Shown here: positions 25,325 to 33,362 of the stretch, in pieces
Layout: each line of letters begins with the position of its first letter
Numbering within the stretch: position 1 is the stretch's first letter
From: Halobellus sp. Atlit-31R
GTDB taxonomy: Archaea > Halobacteriota > Halobacteria > Halobacteriales > Haloferacaceae
Length of the DNA stretch: 64,000 bases
Assembly (NCBI GenBank): GCA_003665935.1
Contig: QPLR01000004.1
Location: forward strand, 186,001-250,000
Reading direction: 5' to 3'
Notes under the pieces: generated by a model
What the model saw: the letters and a program-made list of their open reading frames with translations, nothing else
The model's database searches: none
Told to the model about the DNA's origin: nothing
Translations under genes and position numbers: made by a program

Positions 25325-26152
25325 CTACTTCGCGAGGAACCCGGCATCGACCGGGAGCGTGATACCGGTCACGTACCTGGCGGCGTCGCTCGACAGCCAC
25401 AGGTACGCCTCGGTGATGTCTCTCGATTCGAGCATCGCCCCCTCCTCGAAGATGTTGAACGGCCCCGAGAGCGCCGCGCCGCCCTCGTCGAGTACCTCGT
25501 TGCCGTAGGCTTCGAGCATCCCGCTCACCATCGGCGTATCGATGGCCGTGGGCGCGACGGCGTTGACGTTGACGTCGTACTCGGCGAGCTCCAACGCCAG
25601 CGTCTTCGTCAACCCGCGAACGCCGTGCTTTGCGGAGATGTAGTGGGCGTTCCCGAGCGGGATCCCGGTGAATCCCGACACCGAGGCCGTGTTGACGATC
25701 TTGCCGCCGTCGCCGCGATCGATGAAGTGCTTGCCGACGTGTTTCGCACAGAGCCACACGCCTTTGAGGTTCGTGTCGATCAACTCGTCCCACATCGCCT
25801 CGTCCATCTTTGTCGCCTCGGCCATCGACTCGATGCCGGCGTTGTTGGCGAGGATGTCGATCCGGCCGAACTCGTCGATCGTCTCTCGGACGGCTGCTTC
25901 CACCGCCGCTTCGTCGGAGACGTCCGCCTCGATGGCGAGCGCCTCCTGGCCTTCATCCTCGACGATGGACGCCGTCTCGTCGAGTTCGTCGCCCGTCCCG
26001 AGGTCGTAGGGAACGGTCTCTTTGTTGTGGTTGACGTCGACCGCCACGACGTCGGCTCCGTGTTTCGCGTAGTGCTGTGCATGCGAGCGTCCCTGACCGT
26101 GCGCGGCCCCGGTGACGAACGCCACCTGGCCGCTGAAGTCGTACTCTGGCAT
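25325..26152 (-). CDS. Mycofactocin-type SDR, array member 3
   Basis: A 275-residue paralogue. The cofactor region reads AVDVNHNKETVPYDLGTGDELDET, with VDVN in place of the TDIG of its neighbours at the ribose-recognition strand. The active site is VNTASVSGF followed by AHYISAKHG, with His-Tyr preceded by Ala instead of Gly. The loop near 195-225 (GNEVLDEGGAALSGPFNIF) is two residues longer than in other members. These differences sit at substrate- and cofactor-contacting positions. Confidence 0.87.
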   Translation of the reverse strand: MPEYDFSGQVAFVTGAAHGQGRSHAQHYAKHGADVVAVDVNHNKETVPYDLGTGDELDETASIVEDEGQEALAIEADVSDEAAVEAAVRETIDEFGRIDILANNAGIESMAEATKMDEAMWDELIDTNLKGVWLCAKHVGKHFIDRGDGGKIVNTASVSGFTGIPLGNAHYISAKHGVRGLTKTLALELAEYDVNVNAVAPTAIDTPMVSGMLEAYGNEVLDEGGAALSGPFNIFEEGAMLESRDITEAYLWLSSDAARYVTGITLPVDAGFLAK

Positions 26153-26161
26153 CGTCCCGTT

Positions 26162-26983
26162 CTACTTCGCGAGGAACCCGGCGTCGACCGGGAGATAGAT
26201 CCCGGTGACGTAGCGGGCGGCGTCGCTGGAGAGCCACAGATACGCCTCGCTGATGTCTCTCGCTTCGATCATTCCGCCGTCGCCGAAGACGTTCCACGGC
26301 CCGGTCATCGCGCCGATGTCTTCGAGCACCTCGTCGCCGTAGGCCTCGGTCATCCCCGAGATCATCGGGGTGTCGACCCCGGTCGGGCCGATGCAGTTGA
26401 CGTTGACGTCGTACTCGGCGAGTTCGAGCGCCAGCGTCTTGGTGAGACCGACCACGCCGTGCTTGGCCGACACGTAGTGCGCGTTGCTCGGGATGCCGAC
26501 CGCCCCGGCGGTCGAGGCAGTGGAGACGATCTTGCCGCCGTCGCCGCGGTCGATGAAGTGCTTGCCGACGTGCTTTGCGGCGAGCCAGACGCCTTTCAGG
26601 TTCGTGTCGATCATCTCGTCCCACGTCATCTCGTCCATCTCGACGGCGTGCGCCATCGACTCGATGCCGGCGTTGTTGGCGAGGATGTCGATCCGACCGA
26701 ACTCGTCGATCGCCTCCTCGACGGCGGCTTCGACCTGACTCCCGTCGCGGACGTCCATCTCGATGGCGAGCGCTTCCTGGCCCTCGTCCTCGACGATGGA
26801 CGCCGTCTCGTCGAGTTCGTCGCCCGTCCCGAGGTCGTAGGGAACGGTCTCGACGTTGTGGCCGATGTCCGTGACGACGACGTCTGCGCCGTGTTTCGCG
26901 TAGTGCTGTGCGTGCGAGCGTCCCTGGCCGTGCGCGGCCCCGGTGACGAACGCCACCTGGCCGCTGAAGTCGTATTGTACCAT
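26162..26983 (-). CDS. Mycofactocin-type SDR, array member 2
   Basis: A 273-residue paralogue starting MVQYDFSGQV, like member 5. It has TGAAHGQGRSHA, HNVETVPYDLGTGDELDET and AHYVSAKHG. About 68 bases spanning its first codons and the five-base spacer upstream are identical to the same segment at member 5, while the body of the gene is closer to members 3 and 4. This mosaic pattern points to unequal crossing-over or gene conversion. Confidence 0.88.
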   Translation of the reverse strand: MVQYDFSGQVAFVTGAAHGQGRSHAQHYAKHGADVVVTDIGHNVETVPYDLGTGDELDETASIVEDEGQEALAIEMDVRDGSQVEAAVEEAIDEFGRIDILANNAGIESMAHAVEMDEMTWDEMIDTNLKGVWLAAKHVGKHFIDRGDGGKIVSTASTAGAVGIPSNAHYVSAKHGVVGLTKTLALELAEYDVNVNCIGPTGVDTPMISGMTEAYGDEVLEDIGAMTGPWNVFGDGGMIEARDISEAYLWLSSDAARYVTGIYLPVDAGFLAK

Positions 26984-26988
26984 TGTCT

Positions 26989-27810
26989 CTATTTCGCGGT
27001 CATTCCTGCATCGACCGGCAGTGCGATACCGGTGACGTAGCGGGCGGCGTCACTGGAGAGCCACAGATACGCCTCGGTGACGTCCTCTTCGGTGATCATC
27101 TCGACGTCCTCGAAGACGCTCCAGGGGCCGCTGAACGAGCCCATCTCGTCCATCATCTCCTGGCCGTACGCCTCCGCGAAGCCGGAGATCATCTTCGTGT
27201 CCACGCCGGTGGGGCAGACGGCGTTGACGTTGACGTCGTACTCGGCGAGCTCGAGCGCGAGCGTCTTCGTCAGTCCGAGCACACCGTGTTTCGTCGCGAC
27301 GTAGTGGCCCGCCGAGGGGCTCCCGACGAGGCCAGCCGCCGACGACGTGGAGACGATCTTGCCGCCGTCGCCGCGGTCGATGAAGTGCTTGCCGACGTGC
27401 TTTGCGGTGAGCCAGACGCCTTTCAGGTTCGTGTCGATCATCTCGTCCCACTGCCGCTCGGGCATCTCCGTCATATCGGCGGCGTTGAAGATCCCGGCGT
27501 TGTTCGCGAGGATGTCGATCCGGCCGAACTCGTCGACCGCCGCTTGCACGGCGGCTTCGACTTCCGCCTCCTTGCGTACGTCCATCTCGACCGCGAGTGC
27601 CTGTTGCCCCTCGTCCTCGACGATGCCCGCCGTCTCTTCGAGGTCGTCGGTCGTGCTGAGATCGTACGGATTCGTCTCGATGTTCTCGCAGACGTCGGTG
27701 ACGACGACGTCGGCACCGTGTCTGGCATAGTGCTGTGCGTGTGTCCGTCCTTGGCCGCGTCCGGCACCGGTCACGAACGCGACTTGTCCGTCGAAGTCGT
27801 ACTCTGGCAT
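26989..27810 (-). CDS. Mycofactocin-type SDR, array member 1 (promoter-proximal)
   Basis: A 273-residue paralogue, first in transcription order. The loop is TGAGRGQGRTHA rather than TGAAHGQG, the insertion is ENIETNPYDLSTTDDLEET and the catalytic region GHYVATKHG. A GGAG sequence about nine bases before the ATG is a plausible ribosome-binding site, unlike the leaderless genes around it. A TATA-like ATTATTATGG on the minus strand near 27880 would give a leader of roughly 50 bases for a five-gene message. Confidence 0.88.
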   Translation of the reverse strand: MPEYDFDGQVAFVTGAGRGQGRTHAQHYARHGADVVVTDVCENIETNPYDLSTTDDLEETAGIVEDEGQQALAVEMDVRKEAEVEAAVQAAVDEFGRIDILANNAGIFNAADMTEMPERQWDEMIDTNLKGVWLTAKHVGKHFIDRGDGGKIVSTSSAAGLVGSPSAGHYVATKHGVLGLTKTLALELAEYDVNVNAVCPTGVDTKMISGFAEAYGQEMMDEMGSFSGPWSVFEDVEMITEEDVTEAYLWLSSDAARYVTGIALPVDAGMTAK

Positions 27811-28017
27811 TGGTGGCTCCGGGAATGGACGTTGCCACGGCTCGTGCTATCCATCCCCATAAGAAGATCACTTTCATCCATAATAAGAATGTGGGATTAA
27901 CAACTATAGACCATTATGTTAATACAAATAAACGAACTGCTACGGGCTCTCGGCGGGCTCGGCAGAGCGCTCCGTGAACAGTCGCTGCTTTCTCCGCCGA
28001 TGATCGAGCCGGCGCTC

Positions 28018-28097
28018 ATAGAGATTATCGTAATTCCTCATAGATTTCTCGCCGGACGGTACAGCGAGAATCTCCGAACAGTTACGACAATCGCTAT
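28018..28097. repeat. 80-bp palindromic element, copy 2 (inverted relative to copy 1)
   Basis: The reverse complement matches the element at 14942-15021 at 72 of 80 positions with no gaps. The termini are ATAGAGATTATCGTAA and TTACGACAATCGCTAT. As in copy 1, the final base is part of the complemented TGA stop of a minus-strand gene, here chlI. It lies in the 286-base spacer between the SDR array and chlI; the rest of that spacer is AT-rich with no gene seen. Confidence 0.8.
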
Positions 28098-29185
28098 CAG
28101 TCTTCGAGGCCGAGTTCGCGCTTGATCTCGTGGAACGCGGTCATCACGTCCTGTTCTTCCTCCTCGAACGGGAGCCGCTGCAGTCGGTGCTCCAGCGCCA
28201 TCCGCGCGACCCGACGCACGGTCCGCGCGGACGCTTCGGCGTCTCCCTCGAAGGCTGCCAGCGTCCGCGCCGCGCGCCGGAGCGTGATGTCGCCGCGGTG
28301 ACCGTCGACGTCGAGTTCGATGTTCAGCCCCGCGATCAGTCGTGCGACGTCGTCACCGAGCGTCACTGCCGAGAGCCGGTCTTCGGCCGTGAGGATGTCA
28401 TCGCGCAGCGCTGCCTGCGCCGACGCGTACTCGGCTCTGAACGCGTCGGGGTCGGCGTCGAATGCCGCGCGTCGCTGGCTGATCTCGACGCGCTCGTCGA
28501 CCTCGCTGACGCCGGCGACGTCGACGACGAGCCCGAAGCGATCGAGCAGCTGCGGTCTGAGGTCGCCCTCCTCGGGGTTCATCGTGCCGACGAGGATGAA
28601 CTCGGCGGGGTGGCGGACGGAGACGCCCTCGCGCTCGACGATGTTCTCGCCCAGCGCCGCGGCGTCGAGCAGCACGTCGACGATGTGGTCGTCGAGGAGA
28701 TTCACCTCGTCGACGTAGAGGATGTTCCGGTTCGCCTCCGCGAGGATGCCCGGCTCGAACTGCCGCTCGCCCTCTTGGACCGCGCGTTCGAGGTCGATGC
28801 TGCCGACGACGCGGTCCTCCGAGGCGTTCAGCGGGAGATCGACCACCCGTCTCGGCTGGGTTCGCGTCGGCAGTTCCTCGCCCGCAGCGACGCGCTCGCG
28901 ACACTCCTCGCACATCCGCTCGCGGTCGTCGGGCGGGCAGCCGTACGGGCAGTCCGCGACGACCTCGTGGTCCGGGAGGACGTCCGCGAGGGCGCGGACG
29001 GCCGTCGACTTCGCCGTGCCGCGCTCGCCGCGGACGAGGACCCCGCCGATGTCGGGGTTGATCGCGTTGAGCACGAGCGCGCGCTTCATCGCCTCCTGAT
29101 CGACGATGGCCGTGAAGGGGAACGTCTCCGTCGTCGCCTGTGCCTCGGTCGCCGCCGTTTCGTGTGCGGTTTCGTGGTTCGTCAT
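28097..29185 (-). CDS. Magnesium-chelatase ChlI/BchI-type AAA+ ATPase
   Basis: A 362-residue AAA+ protein. It has Walker [10 protein letters not shown] (53-61), a cysteine pair insert ([10 protein letters not shown] followed by MCEEC), the [18 protein letters not shown] block, Walker [13 protein letters not shown] and sensor [18 protein letters not shown]. Such ATPases drive metal insertion by Mg- or Co-chelatases together with a ChlD-type VWA protein. The adjacent gene encodes the ChlD partner, but no large catalytic subunit (ChlH or CobN) is present here. It may serve cobalamin synthesis with a distant CobN, or act like a MoxR-type activator of a local metalloenzyme. Confidence 0.85.
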   Translation of the reverse strand: MTNHETAHETAATEAQATTETFPFTAIVDQEAMKRALVLNAINPDIGGVLVRGERGTAKSTAVRALADVLPDHEVVADCPYGCPPDDRERMCEECRERVAAGEELPTRTQPRRVVDLPLNASEDRVVGSIDLERAVQEGERQFEPGILAEANRNILYVDEVNLLDDHIVDVLLDAAALGENIVEREGVSVRHPAEFILVGTMNPEEGDLRPQLLDRFGLVVDVAGVSEVDERVEISQRRAAFDADPDAFRAEYASAQAALRDDILTAEDRLSAVTLGDDVARLIAGLNIELDVDGHRGDITLRRAARTLAAFEGDAEASARTVRRVARMALEHRLQRLPFEEEEQDVMTAFHEIKRELGLED

Positions 29186-29285
29186 CGGTGTGATCGCTCG
29201 GTCGTGGTCGCGCTGTCTGTGTGCTGTACCTCACCTCGCCGTCCCGGACCTCGTGTCCTCGCCGCGGCCCGGCGGGGCGCTCGGC

Positions 29286-31289
29286 TCATACTGCCTGTCC
29301 CTCGATCTCCTCGCGCTCGGCTGGGAGTGTCGCGTCCCGCGGGAGGTCGACCAGCGGGAGGTAGTCCGCACCCAGCGTCTCGGCGAGCGTGAGGTTGCGC
29401 TCGAACCGCCTGCGCTTCATCCGCTCGGCCTTCCGCTCGGTCCAGATCTGGTCGGGCGTCGTGTCGAGTTCGTAGCCCGTGTCGACGAACACCGCCGGGA
29501 CGTCGTCCTCGTCGAACAGCGCGGCCGCACGGAAGGCGTCCTCCTTCGCGTCGCCGTCCTCGCGGTACTCGACGTTCGATTGGCCGTCCGACAGCACCAC
29601 GACCAGCGGATAGAGCTCCCGGTCGCGGCGGCGCTCGCGCTGGACGAGGCGGTACGCCTCTACGAGCCCGTGCGCCAGCGGCGTGTTCCCGCCGACTGTC
29701 AACTGCGAGACGGCGTCGCGCGCCATCCGGTGGTTCCGCGTCGGTTCGACGAGTGTGAACGCGTCCTCGCCGCGGAACACCACGACGGCGACGCGGTCGC
29801 GCGCCCGGTAGGCGTCCTCGACCAAAGAGAGCAGGCCGCGCTTCGTCTCCATCATCTGCCGGCCGCTCATCACGCTGCCGCTCGCGTCGACGACGAACAC
29901 CACGAGCGCGCGGGCGGTCCGCTCGCGGATCTTCTGTCTGAGGTCCCGCGGCTCGATGACGAGTCCGTCGCGTCGGCCGCGCTCGGTGCGCCGGCGCTGG
30001 TGTGGCGCGGCCGCCCGAACCGTGGCGTCGATGGCGACGTCGTCGACGTCTTCGGTGACGCGCGAGCGGACGTACCGGCCGCTACTGACGTCCACGCGCG
30101 AAGGTGTTCGCCGCGCGAGCGCCTCGCGCATCGTCCGGTCCTTCGTCGGGTCGATCGCCGTCCGGTCGACGGTGTAAGAGCCCTCGCCCTCCGCGATCGG
30201 GATGCCGCCAGCCTCGGTGTCGAGGCTGTCGTCGCCGTCGGCGTCGCTGTCGTCGTCGTCCTCGCCGGCCTCGGACTCCTCGTCGCCGCCCATCGAGAGC
30301 GCTCCCTGCCCGAAGCTCATCTCGGGAACGCCCTCTACGCGGTGCGGGAAGACGAAGTACTGCGCCTCTTTGACGTGCGCTTCCGTCGCCGCCGTCGCGC
30401 CGTCGAGCGCCGCGATCGATCGGGCGACGCGCTCGACGGCGATGTCCGCGCGCATCCCGTGGGCGCGCTGGCGGAGTGCCTGATAGGAGGCGTCTCGGAG
30501 CAACGCTTCGGGCACCGTGACGTCGCGGAGGCGGTCGCGCGCCGCCCGGAGCCGATCGGCGAGCGCGCGCTGTTCGTCCCGGTACGTCGCCCGGAACGCC
30601 TCCGGATCGGCGTCGAAGCGCTCGCGCTGCGCCGCGATCTCGACGCGCTCGTCGACCTCGTCACTCGCGCGCACGTCGACCACGACGTCGAACCGATCGA
30701 GCAGTTGCGGACGCAGACCGCCCTCCTCCGGATTCATCGTGCCGACGAGAACGAACTCGGCAGGGTGGCGGACGGAGACGCCCTCGCGCTCGACGATGTT
30801 CTCGCCCATCGCGGCGGCGTCGAGTAGCACGTCGACGATGTGGTCGTCGAGGAGGTTCACCTCGTCGACGTAGAGGACGTTCCGGTTCGCCTCCGCCAAG
30901 AGCCCTGGCTCGAAGCGGTGGCTCCCTTCGCGGACGGCCGTCCGGAGGTCGATACTGCCGACGACCCGGTCCTCCGAGGCGTTCAACGGGAGATCGACCA
31001 CCCGCATCTGTCGGGTCTCTGTCGGGAGGTCCTCGCCGGTCTCGACCCGCGTCAGGCAGGTCGCACACATCCGGTCCGGATCGTTCGGAGGACACCTGTA
31101 CGGGCAGTCGGCGACGACCGCCTGCTCCGGCAGCACCTCGGTCAGTGCCCGGACCGCCGTCGACTTCCCCGTGCCGCGTTCGCCGCGGACGAGGACGCCG
31201 CTGACGTCGGGGTTGACCGCGTTGACGAGCAGCGCGCGTTTCATCGCGGCCTGGTCGACGATCGCGGTGAACGGGTACGACACGTCCAT
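29286..31289 (-). CDS. Fused ChlI-ChlD chelatase-type protein (AAA+ plus VWA/MIDAS)
   Basis: A 667-residue protein. Residues 1-330 repeat the ChlI ATPase (Walker A GERGTGKST at 36-44, Walker [13 protein letters not shown]). An acidic hinge of Glu and Asp near 335-365 is followed by a von Willebrand A domain at about 465-660. Its MIDAS residues are DASGSVMSG, the Thr of GGNTPLAHG and VVLSDGQSN. The ATG at 31289 follows a TATA element at 31315-31322. The protein is co-directional with chlI, about 100 bases upstream of it. Both AAA+ domains share nearly identical blocks, indicating duplication. The target metal centre is unknown. Confidence 0.87.
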   Translation of the reverse strand: MDVSYPFTAIVDQAAMKRALLVNAVNPDVSGVLVRGERGTGKSTAVRALTEVLPEQAVVADCPYRCPPNDPDRMCATCLTRVETGEDLPTETRQMRVVDLPLNASEDRVVGSIDLRTAVREGSHRFEPGLLAEANRNVLYVDEVNLLDDHIVDVLLDAAAMGENIVEREGVSVRHPAEFVLVGTMNPEEGGLRPQLLDRFDVVVDVRASDEVDERVEIAAQRERFDADPEAFRATYRDEQRALADRLRAARDRLRDVTVPEALLRDASYQALRQRAHGMRADIAVERVARSIAALDGATAATEAHVKEAQYFVFPHRVEGVPEMSFGQGALSMGGDEESEAGEDDDDSDADGDDSLDTEAGGIPIAEGEGSYTVDRTAIDPTKDRTMREALARRTPSRVDVSSGRYVRSRVTEDVDDVAIDATVRAAAPHQRRRTERGRRDGLVIEPRDLRQKIRERTARALVVFVVDASGSVMSGRQMMETKRGLLSLVEDAYRARDRVAVVVFRGEDAFTLVEPTRNHRMARDAVSQLTVGGNTPLAHGLVEAYRLVQRERRRDRELYPLVVVLSDGQSNVEYREDGDAKEDAFRAAALFDEDDVPAVFVDTGYELDTTPDQIWTERKAERMKRRRFERNLTLAETLGADYLPLVDLPRDATLPAEREEIEGQAV

Positions 31290-31314
31290 AACAATAATAC
31301 ACACAAGATACGCC

Positions 31315-31322
31315 ATTATAAA
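31315..31322 (-). promoter_or_regulatory. TATA box for the chlID-chlI operon
   Basis: On the minus strand TTTATAAT stands 26-33 bases before the ATG at 31289. The divergent FadH/OYE gene starts about 100 bases away, so the spacer serves two promoters. Confidence 0.6.
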
Positions 31323-31421
31323 CAATTAGGGGTCAAATCTGTCCCGCCCCGTGTCACTAGCCGTACATCTTTATTATCCCTCGCACTAAGGTGTGATAGG
31401 TAACGTCACGCAATTACAGCT

Positions 31422-33362
31422 ATGACAGATATGCTCTTCACACCGCGACGGATCGGATCCGTCACCGTCCCGAACCGGACGGTGTTTCTCGCCCACGAGA
31501 CGGGGTTCGCCGAGGACGGACTCCCGACGGAGCGAGACGCGGCGTACTACGAGGCGCGCGCTCGGGGCGGTGTCGGACTCATCGTCGGGCCGTCGAGTAT
31601 GCTCGTCCACCCGAGCGCCTCGAACCCGATGTACGCCGCGGGCTACGATCCGGAGGTCGTACCGCGACTGGAGGAGATCGGTGCCGCCTGCCACGAACAC
31701 GGGACGAAAGTGTTCGCCCAGCTCCAGCACACCGGCGGCGAGGACTCGGGCGAACACGCGATGCGCGAGACGTGGGCTCCCTCGGCGGTCCCCTCCGAGT
31801 ACGGCTACGAGATGCCGAAACGGATGGAGCTCGAAGACATCGAGGAGATCAAACTCGGGTTCGCGAAGACCGCAGAACACGTCCAGGAGGGCGGGCTCGA
31901 CGGCATCGAACTCAAAGCCGGTCACGACGGCATCCTCCGGCAGTTCCTCTCGCCGAAGTACAACACCCGCACGGACAGATACGGCGGGTCGATCGACAAC
32001 CGTGTCCGCCTCGTGAACGAGGTGATCGAGGCGATCCGCGACCGCGTCGGCGACGACTTCCCGGTCGGGATCCGACTGACGCTCGACGAGATGGAAGCAG
32101 GGGGCTACGACTACGACTACGCGGTCGAGGTCCTCCGCCGATTCCACCCGAGCTTGGACTTCCTCGACTCGGACATCGCCACCATCTCGAAGCTCCACAT
32201 CACGGACGCACCGATGCACGCCCCGCTGGGCTACACCTCCGAGTACTACGGCGCGGCCCGGGAGGTGCTCGACATCCCCGTCATCGCGGCCGGTCGGATC
32301 AACGACTTGACGAAAGCAAACGACGTTCTCGAAGCGGGGCGCGCGGACTTCATCGGGATGTGCCGGCAGCTGATCTGCGACGCCGACACCGTCCGGAAAG
32401 TCCGACGCGGCGAGGACGAGGAGGTGACACACTGCATCGCGTGCAACCAGAACTGCCTCGGCGGCATCCACACCAACGGCCACGTCGGCTGCATCCAGAC
32501 GCCGCGTTCGGGACGGGAGACGAAGATCCCACACCTCGAAACCGTCGACGACGCGCCCGAGCCGCGCCGCGTGCTGGTCGTCGGCGGCGGACCGGCCGGC
32601 CTCTCCTTCGCGGTCACCGCAGCCGACCTCGGTCACGACGTGACGATCCGCGAGCGCGAGTCCGAACTCGGCGGGCAGTCGAACATCGCCACGCGGGTGG
32701 ACTCCCGCCGGGAGTTCGGCGACGCCGTCCGGAACCTCCTCAATCAACTGGGCAACCGCGACGTCACCGTCGAGACCGACACCGAGGTCACCGCCGGCGA
32801 TCTCGCCGCCGAATCGTGGGACGAGGTCGTGATCGCGACCGGAGCCGACGAGCGCGCGCCGGAGCTCCCCGGACCCGACGTCTACCGGTCGTGGGACGTG
32901 CTCCGGGGCGAGTCCGTCGGCGACCACGTCGTCGTTTTCGACAACAACAAACACGCCGCGGGGGTCGGCGTCGCCGAGTACCTCGTCGACGACGACCACG
33001 ACGTGACGTTCGTGACGACGTCGTACCACCCCGGCGACCAACTGGAGGGGACGAACGTCCCGCCCTTCCTGGAGACGCTCTACCAGAACGACGTCGACAT
33101 CCGAACCCACACCACCGTCATCGGGTTCGAGGACAACACCGCACAGTTGCTCAACGTCTACTCCGAGGACGTGACGACTGTCGACGCCGACTCGCTGGTG
33201 GTCGCGGAGCGCCGCGAGGCGCGGAACGGGCTGAGCGAGTCGATCCGCCAGCGGGGCGTGGATCCGGAGTCGATCCACCGCATCGGCGACTGCGTCGCGC
33301 CGCGACTGATAGACAAGGCGATCTACGACGGCGAGATGCTCGCACGGGAGCTGTCCGCATGA
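31422..33362 (+). CDS. FadH/OYE-family flavin oxidoreductase 2 (mycofactocin-associated type)
   Basis: A 646-residue paralogue of the protein at 20027. The FMN barrel includes AQLQHTGGE and KAGHDGILRQFLSPKYNTRTDRYGGS, with H168 conserved. The [4Fe-4S] ligands lie in CIACNQNCLGG plus a later Cys (about 333-353). A FAD-binding VLVVGGGPAGLSFAVTAADLGHDV is near 383 and an NAD(P) domain follows. It heads the operon OYE-etfA-fixC-fixX-SDR-etfB, and its stop overlaps the etfA start (ATGA). That placement suggests it gives or takes electrons via the ETF. Confidence 0.9.
   Translation: MTDMLFTPRRIGSVTVPNRTVFLAHETGFAEDGLPTERDAAYYEARARGGVGLIVGPSSMLVHPSASNPMYAAGYDPEVVPRLEEIGAACHEHGTKVFAQLQHTGGEDSGEHAMRETWAPSAVPSEYGYEMPKRMELEDIEEIKLGFAKTAEHVQEGGLDGIELKAGHDGILRQFLSPKYNTRTDRYGGSIDNRVRLVNEVIEAIRDRVGDDFPVGIRLTLDEMEAGGYDYDYAVEVLRRFHPSLDFLDSDIATISKLHITDAPMHAPLGYTSEYYGAAREVLDIPVIAAGRINDLTKANDVLEAGRADFIGMCRQLICDADTVRKVRRGEDEEVTHCIACNQNCLGGIHTNGHVGCIQTPRSGRETKIPHLETVDDAPEPRRVLVVGGGPAGLSFAVTAADLGHDVTIRERESELGGQSNIATRVDSRREFGDAVRNLLNQLGNRDVTVETDTEVTAGDLAAESWDEVVIATGADERAPELPGPDVYRSWDVLRGESVGDHVVVFDNNKHAAGVGVAEYLVDDDHDVTFVTTSYHPGDQLEGTNVPPFLETLYQNDVDIRTHTTVIGFEDNTAQLLNVYSEDVTTVDADSLVVAERREARNGLSESIRQRGVDPESIHRIGDCVAPRLIDKAIYDGEMLARELSA

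Noticed and set aside
23666..27810. Regularly spaced repeats suggesting a CRISPR-like or satellite array
   Set aside because: The periodicity of about 830 bases is that of the duplicated SDR genes, each an intact reading frame.
31386..33278. 630-codon ORF antisense to the FadH/OYE2 gene
   Set aside because: A frame shadow typical of GC-rich genes; the protein is Val/Asp/Arg-rich without domains, while the sense strand encodes a full flavoenzyme.
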